From Metellina segmentata (Eukaryota > Arthropoda > Arachnida > Araneae > Tetragnathidae): 64,000 nt of DNA. Under the pieces are notes generated by a model, which searched no databases, had not been told where the DNA came from, and saw only the letters and a list, made by a program, of their open reading frames with translations. The number at the start of each line of letters is the position of its first letter. Position 1 is the stretch's first letter. Of the stretch, positions 11,366-36,444 are shown in pieces. The position numbers were made by a program, and so were the translations under genes. The stretch covers positions 95,055,172 through 95,119,171 of the forward strand of contig OX375874.1 of assembly GCA_947359465.1 (NCBI GenBank). The letters run 5' to 3'.

Positions 11366-12400
11366 TTTCATGCATGTAAGCCATCTTAAATTTCGTGTAA
11401 TGTCATAACGTTGGAATGGCGAAGTTAAAAAAAGAGCGATTTGTAAACACGCCAAATAACGTCTTCTAACACTTGTACACAAAGCAGTGACAGGAAGGAA
11501 GGAAGGATATTGGGGTTTTATGGCGCAAGGTCCAAAAGGTTCAAACGCAAGATTAAAAAAAAATGAAATCAATGTAAATATGAATACATTGTAATAAAAG
11601 GTACACAACAGTGACATATATCTATTCTTTGACAAAAAATGTTTAATTTGATGTACCCTAGCATCCTTTGAAGTTTGGCCATGGAATTTAGAATCATGTA
11701 TATAAAGAAATACATCTACATTTAAAATATACTAGGATGGGAGTTGTTTGTCAACAAAATACTGGAAAACTTTTATTTTTCTCTCCTGTATTATTAAAAA
11801 CACCAGACATTTATACAATAGTGGTTTAATTCTCTAAGACTCATTACTATTTATTTTTTCAAATTTGAACATTTTTCCGTTTTTTGTATTAAATTACACT
11901 TTTTATAAAAAAAAGCTGTGGATACTGCTTTTTGAAGATAAGCGAAGATTGAAAGGAACTTGGAATAAATTTATTATTTTATGTGCAGAAACTTTTTTTT
12001 TACGTTTTGAAAATTTGGTTATGTTAATAGTCTAGCTGAAAGGGAGAAACTTTTTCTCTTTCATTAAATATCTTCCTATATTCTTAAAATATTGCTTGAA
12101 TTATTTTGACAGGAACTAAACAGTATTGACAATTTCGACAGTATTGACTAAATATGAGCTAATAGTATAAATGTTTGTTTCCAAACTCAAGAAATGCCAT
12201 TCTACTGAAGCATGAAACATACATTTACAAAGTTAAGAATATACGGTTCTTAAAAATCAAAAATAGTTGTTATTTGAAAAACACTACACGTTCCAAAAGT
12301 ACAGTTGTGATTATTCGCGGTCAAGATAAAGAAATCCTAACAAAAGTTCAAAAGCACCGGAAAGTTCTACATCAAACTTTTAATATATAAATGTGTGAAT
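11366..12400 (-). repeat. Partial copy of the repeat at 45.15-46.2 kb
   Basis: The reverse complement of 12,175-12,395 matches 45,165-45,355 (gcatttcttgagttt; cattc/ttctactg), and that of 11,870-12,140 matches 45,880-46,150 (tcttcgcttatcttcaaaaa). About 500 bp of the reference copy between the two is absent. 11,366-11,870 is AT-rich with no recognised feature apart from a short stretch (11,395-11,470) shared with 54,760-54,850 and 61,420-61,490. Confidence 0.6.
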
Positions 12401-12494
12401 GTTTATTGAAAGAAAACAATAACAATGTAGATGGATCAAATATTTTTGCATATTATAAGCAATTTCAACATTGTTTAAATTATAAAAGCCTGCT

Positions 12495-13026
12495 GGGATT
12501 GGGCACAGAGGTAATCCAAATTTTTTGCAATTTTGTAGTCACGGCGAATTTTAAAATTCAATCTGGAACATTTAAAAATGAATTTAAATTTTTTTTCAAT
12601 GTTCTTCTTTCTTCCACGGAATGAAGGAACATCAAAATTTAGACTTTTCGCCCCACGTCACCTTGACGTCAGCCTTTGGAACTATGCAAAGTTTTTTCAT
12701 CTCCCATCTGGAATGGGAGAGACTCTTTTATACTTTCGCAAGAGATTGTGACGTCACGTGAACTTTCGCTTTCCAAAAATAAACAGATTGCATTTCTTGC
12801 TCTTCGCGTTAAGAAAAAGCAGATTACATTTCCCGCCCTTTTCGATTTCAGCGGAGAGCAAAAAAATAAACAAAATTTTGACTGACATTGTTTATCTCTT
12901 TTTCGTAAAATCGGAATCATTAAAGATACATTAAAAATTTCAACGGATTTGAAATCTGCGAAAAATTTTACATCATATTACTATCTTCCACCACGGGCAA
13001 CGCCAGGCTATCCACGCAGTGGCTAG
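12495..13026 (+). mobile_element. Helitron-like element (family B), 5'-truncated
   Basis: Its 3' end reads cacgggcaacgccaggctat then ccacgcagtggCTAG followed by T: a short hairpin (CCAC-gca-GTGG) just before CTAG, as in Helitrons. The body (cacagaggtaatccaaattt, gcaagagattgtgacgtcac) matches the family B copies at 32,165-32,929 and, inverted, 56,259-57,118. The canonical 5' TC end is missing. Non-autonomous; no Rep/helicase sequence. Confidence 0.65.
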
Positions 13027-13039
13027 TACCCTATATGTT

Positions 13040-14220
13040 ACAAAGTATAAGTGTATTAGTTTTCATGTGGATTGATCAAACGGTGTAGATTTGCATAGAG
13101 AGGCTTTGTTCTGGTTTTCATTGCTTCAAGCTTTCATTAGGAATTTAAACAGCCTTTTCCTCACCCACACATTTCTGGAATTGAAGCAAGTATAAAGTAT
13201 TTGTGTTACAATGTGAACAGCAACTTTAAACATTCGTACTTACACCTGTTCAGATGATACTTTGTTTACTCTATTACTGCTATATTAGGGCTGCTTTCCT
13301 CATGCATAGTTTCAAATTCTTTGTTTCGGTAAGTAAATGATAAGATTGTCCTCTCTTGCGCGTTCAGAAATTAGATCTGAGCATCATCTTCTGTTAAAAT
13401 TTACGAAGACCCTTTTTAGGTATATAAATGTTTAAGTTTATGTAATTCAATTGGTTTAAATATTAATTTACAAGTTATTGTATAGTTTCTTGATCCAAGG
13501 TAAAGGTATTTATTTTTCTATTCTGTATTATAAAAACTTTAGACATTCATACAAAAGTGATTCAATACGATTCTCCTTTAGGACTCGTAATTTAGACATA
13601 TGAATTCTTTTTTTTTTTTTTTTTCAGATTTGAAAACTTTTCTGTTTTTTATATTGTGAGCTGAAACTGTATTTTACGCTTGGGATATTTGGTTACGCTA
13701 ATAGTCCAGCCAAACAGAAGAAACTTTTTCTATTTCATTATATATCTTCCTACATTCTTAAAATATTGTTTTAATTATTCCGACAGTATTCACTAAACCA
13801 AAAATTTGAAAGAAGAATATTATTTAATAGGGTTATTTTATTTGATCTCAATTGATCATACGATGGGTAACATGAATCACTGAATAACAGATGAAACATT
13901 CAAGTTTAACTATGGAGGTTGTAAAAAGTAAGGCTTCACTCGCCCATTTGAAATCTTTAGCGGAAGGTATTTTTTTATCCTTATTTTTAGCACATTTATA
14001 AACTGAATTTGATTACACAACTGTATTTTAGAAAATTTAAATCTTTGTACGAAATATGAAATTTTTTTTGCTAGAAAATTATATTAATTTATTAGATTAC
14101 AGCAAATAAGGGATCTACTACAAAAGAATTCGTACGTTAACCACGAAATACCTTACAAAATTTATTTGCATCTTTGGATTCAAAAATCGAAGAAAATAAA
14201 TGCTACGTGTGTGGTCAAGT
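13040..14220 (-). repeat. Partial copy of the tandemly duplicated block (45.2-47 and 57.2-59.6 kb)
   Basis: The reverse complement shares ttactctattactgctatat-type sequence with 46,395-46,540 and 58,325-58,480 (gaggaaagcagccctaatat). A poly-T run lies at 13,609-13,624. No coding content. 14,221-14,850 upstream of the SULT gene is AT-rich without any recognised feature. Confidence 0.6.
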
Positions 14221-14861
14221 TAGTTTAAATTCAAACCCTAACTTAAGTCCTAAGTCCTAACTCGTACCAAATACTCTAAAACATTAACGTAACAAATCCA
14301 ATGAATTAAATTGACAAATGTGTTGGAAAAATTAATCTAAATCATTAACAGATTCAAGATTAAAAATATTAATTCTCAATTTTAAACAGGAGGACTTATT
14401 CTTAGAAGAATACTTACCTTCTATACTTCTTTATTTTTAATAATTTAGTTATCCTTTTATAATTTATTTATATTTATATTTAGCATATTTATAAAACTCA
14501 ATTTGACGACATAACTGTATTTTACATACTTCAAATCTTTGCATTTGACTTCATAAAAAAATTTTGAACTATCTACAGAATCCGCTAGATAATCCGCTAC
14601 CGAATAGAATACAAAAGGAACTCCGTTTTCAAAACTGTTTAGATAGATAAAATACGGTTTTATCGAAAAGTGAAGCATATTTTTTAAACAATCTTATAGC
14701 ATGATCATTTAAATTTTTTACTTCATTTTTCGTTAATTTTTGGTTGGGTTATCACTTGTATACATGTTTATTTCTGTTTAATTTTTACTCGCACGACTAT
14801 TACGGTACACCTCTGACGTAATTAAATGTTTCTCTTTTGTAATTAGTAATAGGATTAGTGA

Positions 14862-27319
<12,458 letters not shown>

Positions 27320-27470
27320 ACTTTTGGACCCTTTATTCTCAAATTAAGGTTCACAGGAAATTGTAAATGACATACTCGATAAGATATATTTTCTTGAATT
27401 TATATTATACCTATATTTTTGAGAGAATATATTACCGTTTGGAAAACTGTGTGTCGTGAAGAATGAGAAA

Positions 27471-27476
27471 AATAAA
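27471..27476 (+). promoter_or_regulatory. Candidate poly(A) signal AATAAA of SULT locus 2
   Basis: AATAAA 152 nt after the stop codon, in a 3' region that is still similar to the 3' region of locus 3 (ttcacaggaaa..., tttttgagag). Confidence 0.55.
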
Positions 27477-27484
27477 GTAAAATC

Positions 27485-28214
27485 AATCTATCTTTAATAG
27501 ACATTTTTCGAAGCAATTATAAAATGTTCTCTGACAGTGAAAACATTTGGTTTACACCTATACATTATTTTCATGTTCACAGTATATGATGTCCGGGAAA
27601 ATATCTTTGAATGTCTTTCCTACCTGCTAATGAATATTATTGAAAATTAAATGCAACCTATTTTCCAAATAAACTCAATGCTACAAACGAGAAATGTAAC
27701 GCACAGATTTCAACAATAACATTTAAACTTAACGTTAAATAAAGAGTTTTTAATAGCACGTATGCATAAATAGTGTTAATAAATATAAAGATTTTTTTTA
27801 GAATAAAATTGAATTTTTCTTTACCATTTATCAAATTTTCGTCGGCCGTAGAAAACTGTTACCTAAAACCGATTGATGTAAATCTTAAGTTTTAATACTG
27901 AACTCTTAAACTTGTTAATTGATTCTAAACGGCTAAACTTTCTAAATATTCTTTCTCTTTATAGAATCTCTCTGTGGAATGCAAATTTTAGAACATTGTA
28001 AAAATTTTGTCTTCAAATATTTTCTGAAATTACCTAAGCTAAGTATGATAGAAAGATCGTGGAAAATCAGGAAAGTTTAAACTTTGGAATTTTTAGAAAG
28101 CGATCCGCTAACAATGCCAGATAATGTATGTGTGTTATTAAGACTAAAATCGGTTTGCACTTTGTAATCGGTTACACTGTTTGAGGTTGTTGGTTGCACC
28201 TTTAACATTGAGAT
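27485..28214. repeat. Block downstream of SULT locus 2, duplicated at 1,028-1,761
   Basis: Begins just after the candidate poly(A) signal. It aligns with 1,028-1,761 in the same orientation. Contains no coding frame. 28,215-28,980 that follows is non-coding, without a recognised feature. Confidence 0.75.
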
Positions 28215-29000
28215 AGAGTAAGCATGTTTTCGAAGCTTCATGTCATCTCTTAATCGCTCGTTTTGATCTCGGGGTAAAGATCACGTGAATTTGGGAGAAA
28301 ACATGAACCCTGATGTTGGGCTGTTGTAAAACAGTATTTTGATGTAAGAAATATATTAGTTTGATGGAAGAAATACTCTAGTTTCATATAGGAAGAAACA
28401 CTAGTATGCTCTTCGATAGCTAATCAGCACAAGCACAGTCCCAAGTCACTACCTCCTAGATTTATAAAGCCGTCTGACTGAAACTCAAACCTTATATGAC
28501 GTCACGAACAGTAGGTATACGATTATTTTCTTGTTTGAATTGAATGTTGAAGCCATTCGCGCACTCGTTTCATCATTGGATTATCGTTCATCGTGATTTA
28601 CTTTTATACGCAGTTGCTAAGAAAGGGAGCAAAAGGTATGTTGATTTCATTTTTAATATTCTTTAAGTAATTAAAACCAATGAAATATTTTTTAGATTAC
28701 GAAAATCTTTTCGAATCACCAAATGTCCAGCATCTGTGAGCATCCTATTTTATTATCCTTGGGTTAGATCAATTATTCAGCGTTTCATAATATATCGTGT
28801 TATAATGATAGCCGACAATTCACAAACATAACTTTATTGAACTAAGTCCAACGTGCTCTTTTGGATAAATCAAAAACTGTACACCACAAATATCAATAGA
28901 ACAGCACTTTTCAGTTTTTTTGGTTAATATTATTACTCGGTTAGTGTTAGCAAACTCTGGGAGTCTAAGTAATTACAATAAGCGGATTCTACTGTAAAAT

Positions 29001-29345
29001 ATGCTGGTGTATAAAAATGTTTATGAAGCCATATTGAATTCTCATATTGAGATCACAGATAATGACATAGATTCAATTTCTGATAACATTCCTTTAATCA
29101 CATATTTAGCTGGTTATTGTTATCATTCAGTTGTAAAAAGGAATAAATGTAAAAGTTGTAGTGTTCATTTAGTTATTGAAAAACCACTAATTATTCATTC
29201 AGGCTTTCAGCATATCCATAATTGTGACATAGGTGGATTAAAGTACCCAGCTATGGATTCTGTAAATGTCATAATGCATAACTTCCTTGTTCTGCAAAAA
29301 TCAATTGGGATAGAGTTTGAGAGTGAATTTTTAAAAGTATATTAA
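29001..29345 (+). pseudogene. Transposase C-terminal ORF resembling P-element/THAP9-type proteins
   Basis: A 114-residue frame includes ITYLAGYCYHSVVKRNKCKS followed by C (spacing KCKSCSVHLV), which resembles the 'Y-[LIV]-AG-[YW]-...K-x-x-C-x-x-C' block near the C-terminus of P-element-like (THAP9-type) transposases. It then ends FLVLQKSIGIEFESEFLKVY. No N-terminal THAP finger or catalytic residues were found upstream (28,215-29,000), so only a tail is left. The ATG is probably an internal Met. The family assignment rests on this one motif. Confidence 0.4.
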
Positions 29346-29571
29346 ACCAACGCCTGTTTGTTTTGCGTGCTACTCAGGAAGTACTGATATCAAAGTAAAT
29401 TAGTATTACACCATGCGAGCAGCATTCATCAACTAAAATTATGCAGTTGTTTTTGCCATCAACTACAAATACACTTTTGAAAAACTATTGTAGGTCCAAA
29501 AATGACATGACAAAATTACCGAAACATTAACACAGAATAAGAGGTGAAATTGTGTTTAATCCAAGGTTGTA

Positions 29572-30485
29572 CGAGGGTGTGTCAATAAGTAACGCTCATG
29601 TCAATTTTTAAGTAGGAAAATAATTAGTCAAAATGAAATTATTTAGTAAAAAGGGAACTAGAGAGTGCTACTGACTGGGCACAATGCAAGATCTCGGTAC
29701 CGTTCGTCAGTCACCGGTAAAATGGCGTTAGTGATTACATCGTCAACTGTGGAGGAGCGACGAGTCTGGTCGATGAAGTTCGATCTGGGATGCCAGTGTC
29801 TTCTTCAACCTGTTCAATTATTGATGAAATCGACAACGTCAAACGAGAGAACCGTCGAACGACGTTGAATGAAAAAAAAGCAACATTTCTTATAGATCTG
29901 TCTGAGACATTGTTGATGAGAAGCTAGAGTACAGGAAAGTTTGGTCTCGCTGGGTACCAAAACAACTGTCGGAACAGCACAATGGATACAGAATGGCTTG
30001 CAGTCTGACACATTTGTAGCGGTACCATGAGGAAGGTAATGAGTTTTGGGCGAGTATTGTCACGGGAGATGAAACCCGGGCATTACACAAGACACCGGAG
30101 TCAAAATATGCGAGGATTATGTGGAAACATCATCGGGATACGGTTGGGAAGTTTTGGAGAACCCTCCATACAGCCCGGACCTGGAACCCTCCGATTTTCA
30201 TCTGTTTGGATCCATGAAGAAGTTTCTTGGCGATAAGAAGTTTGACTCTGACGACGCACTCAAACGGGGGGCGAGCGAAGGTGGCTCTTCTCGCAGCCGA
30301 CGGAGTTCTATGAGACCGGGATTTTCAAACTGATCCATCGGTGGGACAAATGCCTCAACATGCATGGAAAATATGTGGAAAAGTAATAAATGGGCAATAC
30401 TTTCATTTCTTGTTTCATATTGTCGTTAATTGCTTTATTATTATTATTTTTTACATTAAGTGCGTTACTTATTGAAATTCCCTCG
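29572..30485 (+). mobile_element. Degenerate mariner
   Basis: 914 bp between TA dinucleotides (29,570-29,571 and 30,486-30,487). Ends are inverted: left CGAGGGTGTGTCAATAAGTA, right the reverse complement of CGAGGGAATTTCAATAAGTA. Transposase pieces in shifting frames include IVTGDETRALHKTPESK (30,053-30,105) and NPPYSPDLEPSDFHLFGSMK (30,154-30,216), the latter with the third Asp region of the mariner catalytic triad. The remainder up to ...HGKYVEK at 30,383 is in another frame. The N-terminal half is largely deleted. Non-functional. Confidence 0.85.
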
Positions 30486-30487
30486 TA

Positions 30488-31708
30488 CATTTTTATTTCT
30501 TCTCCGTCTTTCCCTTTAAGGATGTCTAATGTAATTCACCCGTGTGTTTCTTCCTGGTTTTTTTATTTACCTAGTCAACTTCTTCTCTAAGACCTTCGAG
30601 CACATTCAGTACGATAATTTATGTATCGGTACAGCTACAGTCTACGTATATGAGCGGTAGGAACGGCCTTGGCGATTTTTTTGGCGAACTTTTAAAATTG
30701 CCAAGGGAATAATTATTTCAAAACTCTTCAAAATTTTCGGTTAGTTCGTCATTTCCCTTATATAATGTATTATAAAAAAATGTTTTAATAAAAGTTAGAA
30801 TTTTGTTAGGTGCCTTGTCAACAATAGCATTCATATTTAAACTTAGGCATCAGTAAAAAAATGACAGCATCTTAATTTTTCTTTCTATTGTGTACATATT
30901 TACATACGTATTTGTATTTTCATAACCAGTAATGTGCTATTATATTTATTGAACAACTGTAATAGGTTTCAAGAGTTTCGTTATAGAATTGACTCGAATG
31001 TAAAGCATAAAAAATTTGTTGAATGCTTTGTATGTAAATTTTGTGTATGTAATTTCTTGTATGTACATTTTTGCCTTTTTTATGTACCCAAATACTGAGC
31101 TTTTACACTAATAAAAGTATTTTTCATAGAAATGATACTTCTTGGAGTATTTTTCTTAGTTTAATTAACCTTTTAAAAAGTGTAATTGAAATGTGTGTGG
31201 GGGGGGGTAATATATTCATTATTTATAATATTTTAAATGACTGAGAGAAAATGTTTTTTGTTTTTATTTTATTTTTATAATTTATACCAAATGTATATAG
31301 CTTCAAATACAGTAAAAAGATTGAAAGAACATCTGTCAAAGGTAAGTACTCCTTCATAAAGATATATTTTCATTCTCTCCAACGTAGAGAAGAAAATGTA
31401 CAGTAATTGAAGGGTTGTCAACAAAAACCGCGCTTGTCTAAAATTTCAATTTTTTAGGACGATGACAAACTTTCCTGGACAAGTATTGTTTTTATAGAAC
31501 CAGCCAAACTTTCTCGCCTCATAACAAGGACATGTTAATGTACTAATGCTTATTTCAGGAGATTTAAATCATGGATAGTGATTCACTTGATGGAGAATTT
31601 GGTAAGAGGCATTATGATCCTTAAATTAGACCGGCATCAATTGCTATTGCTAGACTTCAGTTTCATCCAGTTTTTCTAATTTAGGTCACGTATTCTTGTT
31701 ATGAATAC
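30488..31708. other. Intergenic, no recognised feature
   Basis: AT-rich sequence with several short tracts (g-run at 31,198-31,207). No gene, repeat partner or RNA recognised. Confidence 0.5.
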
Positions 31709-32164
31709 AGGGTAATTCGAAAGGTCTTGGACAAACTTTAAAGGTAGGTCAAGAATACAAAAAACCAAACCATATTTACACAGAATATACTGCCACAAAC
31801 ATCACGCGAGTGTGATAGAGGGCATTGTTCGCAAGAAATTGAGTTGGGCAGCGCGAATCATCGTCACTCGAGACGTTGATTTTTCTGGAATAGGATCCAT
31901 CGTTACGGTAGTCCTGAGATGGCAGATATGCACTCAGGGTATGAGGCAATGAATGGAAACGGATGAGCCACCATGTAATTGTACAGTGAACGATTCCCAA
32001 ACAAACGCTTACTCCATCCTTCATGTGTCCGGGAAAGTGCTGGGATTTTTGAAAGAGTTCGAGTATGATATGAGTAAGTATGAGTGAGTCAAACTTGTGA
32101 GGCATGTTTCGAGCCTGGTGGAAGGAACTTTGAATTCCTCCTCTGAACTTCTAAGCGCATCTTT

Positions 32165-32929
32165 TCTCAAATTTTATAAAAGGAAGTGTCTGTTTCTTGC
32201 ACGCAAAGTCCTGACGAATCTACGGCACTTCCAGTAATGAGATTTGGCACACAGGTAGTCCTAATTTGTTTTTCAATTTTAGGGTCGCGGCGAATTTTAA
32301 AATTCAATCTAAAACATTTAAAAATGAATTTAATGAAATTTAATTATTATTGCTTTCTTTGGAATGGCAACACCATAAACAGATGACAGTTTCTAAATTT
32401 ATTTTTTCCGTTTTCATTTTGTGCGGAAGAATGATTTTCCAGCCAGACAAAATACAGTTTTAACTTCTGGGATCGATAAAAACAGAGTAAAAATTTCAAC
32501 GGTTTTGAAATTTGCGAAAAATTTCACATTAGATCAATACTTAAAAATATGATTTTCTTCAAAAAATAATTTTTAAATTGAATATATCTTTTATTATATT
32601 TTCGCAAGAGATTGTGATATCACGTCAACTTTCGCTTTCCAAAAATAAACAGATTGCATTTTTTGCCTTTCGCTTTAAAAAAAAAAACAGATTACATTTC
32701 TTGCCCTTTTTTATTTCAGCGAAGGCGAGCAAAAAAAATTTTGACGGGCATTGTTTAGTTTTTTTTTTGTAAAATCGGATTCGTTAAAGACATATTGAAA
32801 ATTTCAACGGATTTGAAACCTGCGGAAAATTTTAGACTAGTTTAATACCTTAGAACACGGAGTTGCTCATGGTGATTGTGAAGCAAACCAGCACCACGGG
32901 CAACGCCGGGATAGCCACGCAGTGGTTAG
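32165..32929 (+). mobile_element. Helitron-like element, family B
   Basis: Starts TCTCAAATTTTATAAAAGG and ends in cacgggcaacgccgggatag then ccacgcagtggTTAG before T. The end hairpin is AGCCAC-gca-GTGGTT. There is no terminal inverted repeat or target duplication, as expected for Helitrons. 765 bp, non-autonomous. Partner copies: 5,333-5,880 (5' half), 12,495-13,026 (3' part), 56,259-57,118 (minus). Confidence 0.65.
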
Positions 32930-33367
32930 TGTCTAATAAACATATTGTTATACCTTACTTTTGCATTCCTTTTTTTTATACGTCCTGTACTTCTAGGCTA
33001 TATGGACGGGTTAAAATTACAGCGGTTTAAGTCACTTTTTCGAGAAAAAAAAAAGGCTTAGAATTTCAAATACTACTTACTTCACGTTTTCTGTTAACAG
33101 ATTGACTTATCTAGATCTGGTCTAACTAATTCTCTTTAGTTAAATTTGGTTATTATATTTGTTTTCTGTGTCTAAGTCCATTTTTTGAAAAAGTTACTTG
33201 CACCATTGTAACTTTAGCCCGCCCATATGTTCCTATGTAAACTAGTTTAGTTTCAGCATTCCTGACCTATAATTGAGGTTTGTCCAATGCATTTTGAATC
33301 ATTCTGTAAAATACTGTTTTCTGCTGCAGATACTGCTAACATCGTTGTTTTAATTGATGAATACATA

Positions 33368-34583
33368 CACTACGCGTCCAAAAAAAGTAGCATACATTAA
33401 TATTTCGTTAGACCACCTAAAGCACGAATAACGGCTTTCATTCGTCCTGGCATTGTTGCAGTGAGCTTCCACACAGTGTACATTTGTATTTTCGGTCTCA
33501 GTTGCAACACGAGGTTTCCCAAAATCTTGATGGATGAAGGAAGAATAGAATGCGACCCACAGATTCTCGATAGGATTGAGGTCAGGACTTTGCGGTGGCC
33601 AAATCATGCATGTCAACGATGTATCGTGCTCACTGATCCAAGATTTCACAGTTCCAGCCCGATGCACCTTGGCGTTATCGTCTTGAAATACACCACTGAC
33701 GACAGGGAAGAAAAATTCCATTGCTGGCGCAACCGTATCATCCAAGATGTTGAGGTATTGTGTATACTACATTTTGTTGATGCACAATGTTGCGGGGCCC
33801 AGTCCAGCCGAATATAAACAACCCCATATCATTACATTGCCTCCTGACGAGCGCACAGTGGGAACGATACATGTAGGGTCCGATGCTTCATGTGACTGTC
33901 TTCGAACTCTGAAGCGTCCGACGTTTTGAAAAGGCGTAAATAGTGACTCATTGGTCCACATGACTTTTACCCATTGCTGGGAAGTCCAATTTTTGTGCTT
34001 CTTTGAAAATTGCAGTCTTTTCTTTCGATTAATTTCACTTACAAGGGTCTTCATTACTGCATCACAGCTTCCAAGTCCCGCTTTTTTAAATTCTCGTCGC
34101 ATTGTGCGTCTGGAAATTGTTTTGTTTCCATTATTGAAGAGTGCTGTGAGTTGTACAGTCGATTTCTTGCGATTTGCTTTCACTAATCGCTTCAGCGATC
34201 GCCGGTCACGTTCGTTCAGGATGGATTTTCGACCGAAAATTTTTCTCGTACTGGATGATTCACCAACATTTTTCCAAGATTTAATTATGCGTTGAACAGT
34301 TCGCAATCCTATGCCACAAATTGCAACAATGTCTTTACATTTTTTCCCTCTTTGGCTCAGACGAATGATTTGCCCTTTTTGAAATCTGTTACATCACTTC
34401 TTCGACCACACTATCGTATTCAGCCATGCTTCGAACTAAACAATCGTAAGGCCTAACTGCGAAATTTCGATCTTGCATCGCACAAACATTTATGTAAATA
34501 TCTGCAATACTCATCGAATCATCGTCGTCCCAAATCTTAAAGTTTAAATTTCAGCTGCTACTTTTATTTTTGTATACGTAGAG
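33368..34583 (-). mobile_element. Tc1-like transposon
   Basis: TA at 33,366-33,367 and 34,584-34,585. The ends are diverged inverted repeats, CACTACGCGTCCAAAAAAAG against CTCTACGTATACAAAAATAA. 1,216 bp with one transposase on the minus strand. In the copy A duplicate only the outermost bases of the right end seem to remain (acacatagtgtata at 5,890). Confidence 0.7.
33397..34427 (-). pseudogene. Tc1-like transposase, frameshifted, catalytic Asp replaced
   Basis: ATG at 34,427 (MAEYDSVVEE) is followed by a stop within 12 codons. The main body, 34,306-33,767, is open from MRTVQRIIKSW through the HTH region to VKVMWTNESLF, where the family has Asp (WTDES): the first catalytic Asp is Asn. Another frame, 33,745-33,480, carries GVFQDDNAKVH and QSPDLNPIENLW, with the second Asp and the Glu. 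A third frame ends MPGRMKAVIRALGGLTKY at 33,397. So there are at least three frame changes plus the lost catalytic residue, and the copy is dead. Confidence 0.85.
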
Positions 34584-35233
34584 TATATTTTTATCATTAC
34601 GTCAACAGTTCTTATTCATATGTCAACAATAAAATGCATTTTTAAAATTTTTATAGCCAATATGGAGTTGTTTCATAACCTAATATTGCACTTTATCATA
34701 ACTAAAAAATTTTGTTCATATATTTATTACAGTTTCGGCCTCTAAAAAGTCCTTTCTTGGGATGCACTAAATTTTAGAAGTGAAAGGTACTCGTATATTT
34801 ACAATTACTAATCAGATACAAAAAAATGTTTGACCATTCCACAAGTCTATTGATCATTTCTGTTTAAAAAAGCATGTTACTCGGTACTTCTCATAAGAAT
34901 ACTAAATGTGTTCAACTCAAAGTGTAATAGATATAATACAGTACACAAATACTTGTTTCAATAATATTCAGATTTCAAACACGAATTGTAAAAAGAAGAG
35001 CTCCTTAAATTCTGGATAAATTATTAATACCCAATTTAAGAACACCGAAATGAAGCCATAATTTCAGTTACCTTCAAGCTGAGACACTTTGTAAGTGCAT
35101 GAGTCAAATAGGTAGAATATATATTTGTATCTGTAGAATCATCCCATAATACATAATACTAGTTTCATGACCTATCAATTTATTTTTCTTCCGGAGTTAA
35201 ATTTATTCTGAATATTTTAATTACACGATTATA

Positions 35234-36162
35234 CTAGGGGGACTCAAAAGAAACCAGACAGATGCTTTGGTGAGCGGGACTTATGTATTACGGGGTTCTG
35301 CTCCTTGATGGATCTCAACTAGCGTCATAAAATGTTGACCTTGAGCAGGTGAGTGAATGTTTTTCTAAATCAAGTTTTGGGCGTTCGTGGACTTAATTGA
35401 TTACGGACACTCGGGAACACCGCGCTGCAATTGAATTTTGTTTACTGTTGGGAAAATCCGGTGCTGAAACGGTTGAAAAACGATATAGACGACAGCTTAC
35501 AAAGATGATGCAAGTTTTTTATTGGTTTGCCAGTTTTAAGACGGGTGAAATGTCGATTGAAGATTAACATCGGTCAATTCGTCCTTCAACCTTAAAAACG
35601 GACAAAAAGATCCAGAAAATTCGGGAATTGGTGACGGAAGAACGACGGAAAACCATAATCGTCCACTCATAGTTCACTCCACAGTGTCAGCCTACTAACC
35701 AAATACTTTACTTCGAAGTTTTAAAGCATTTGTGAGATGCCATTTAAAGAAAACGGCCCGAAATATGGCAAAATAGGGAGTGGTGGTTCCACCATGACAA
35801 AGCACCTGCACACACTTTTGCTCATCAAGCAGTTTTTAATAAAAAAAATAATGGCATGACCCCACGATCCCTATTCACTTGATCTTACTCCGTGCAACTA
35901 CTTTTTGTTTTCGAGTTTGAAAAAGGACCTCAATGGAAAATGTTTTGTGGTCGTGGATGAGGTTAAACAAAAAACGACACAAGCTTTGAGAAGCATCTAT
36001 TTGACGGAGTTTACGAACTGCTTCCAGAAGAGGGAAAAAAATGTTTTCGCCGTTGTATTGAGACAAACGGATTGTACTTTGAGAGTGACTGAAGTATGAA
36101 ATTGTAAAAATAAATACTTGATTTTTATAAATTCTGTTCGGTTTCTATTGGATCCGCCCTCG
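35234..36162 (+). mobile_element. Degenerate mariner
   Basis: 929 bp between TA (35,232-35,233, 36,163-36,164). Left end CTAGGGGGACTCAAAAGAAA, right end the reverse complement of CGAGGGCGGATCCAATAGAA. Fragments of a mariner transposase are readable: the N-terminal ALQLNFVYCWENPVLKRL region (35,430-35,490 in a shifted frame), FKTGEMSIED (35,535-35,565) followed by a stop, and REL(V)TEERRKTI. The 3' part has several stops. A 205 bp fragment of a sister copy is at 6,552. Non-functional. Confidence 0.8.
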
Positions 36163-36288
36163 TATACAAAATGTAAGCAGAAAATTACTCTTTAAAAAGC
36201 AAGGAAGTGAAAAGTAATAATTTTCTAAAAATATAAATCAAATAATAAGTCAAATAATATCGTAGTAAAAGGTGCTACTTCCTCCAAT

Positions 36289-36294
36289 TTTATT
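36289..36294 (-). promoter_or_regulatory. Candidate poly(A) signal AATAAA of SULT locus 3
   Basis: TTTATT on plus is AATAAA on the minus strand, 151 nt after the stop codon of locus 3. This is almost the same distance as in locus 2. Confidence 0.5.
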
Positions 36295-36444
36295 AGTTGC
36301 TTTCTATATAGTAATGGCAGCTCCAAACTGTAACATATACTCTCAAAAATAATACTTGAAATATAAATTCATGAAAATATATCAGATGAAGTATATAATT
36401 TATACTTTCCTGTGAACTGTAATTTGAGAATAGAGTCCAAAAGT

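Larger units (their letters stand above)
31709..35233. repeat. Segmental duplicate, copy B (partner 4,921-6,551)
   Basis: Begins near tacagggtaattcgaaaggt at 31,709, which looks like the end of a DUF4817-type transposon. The part from 31,736 aligns with 4,921-5,870, and 34,584-35,233 with 5,895-6,551. Copy B additionally holds the complete Helitron family B 3' half, a short unique stretch (32,930-33,367, no feature) and a Tc1-like element. A CAT-start frame on minus (32,105-31,776) is also present in decayed form in copy A; I do not recognise it. Confidence 0.8.

Noticed and set aside
12175..12624. Two adjacent plus frames of 71 and 77 codons
   Set aside because: They fall in dispersed repeats (inverted copy of the 45 kb block and Helitron family B) whose other copies do not keep the frame.
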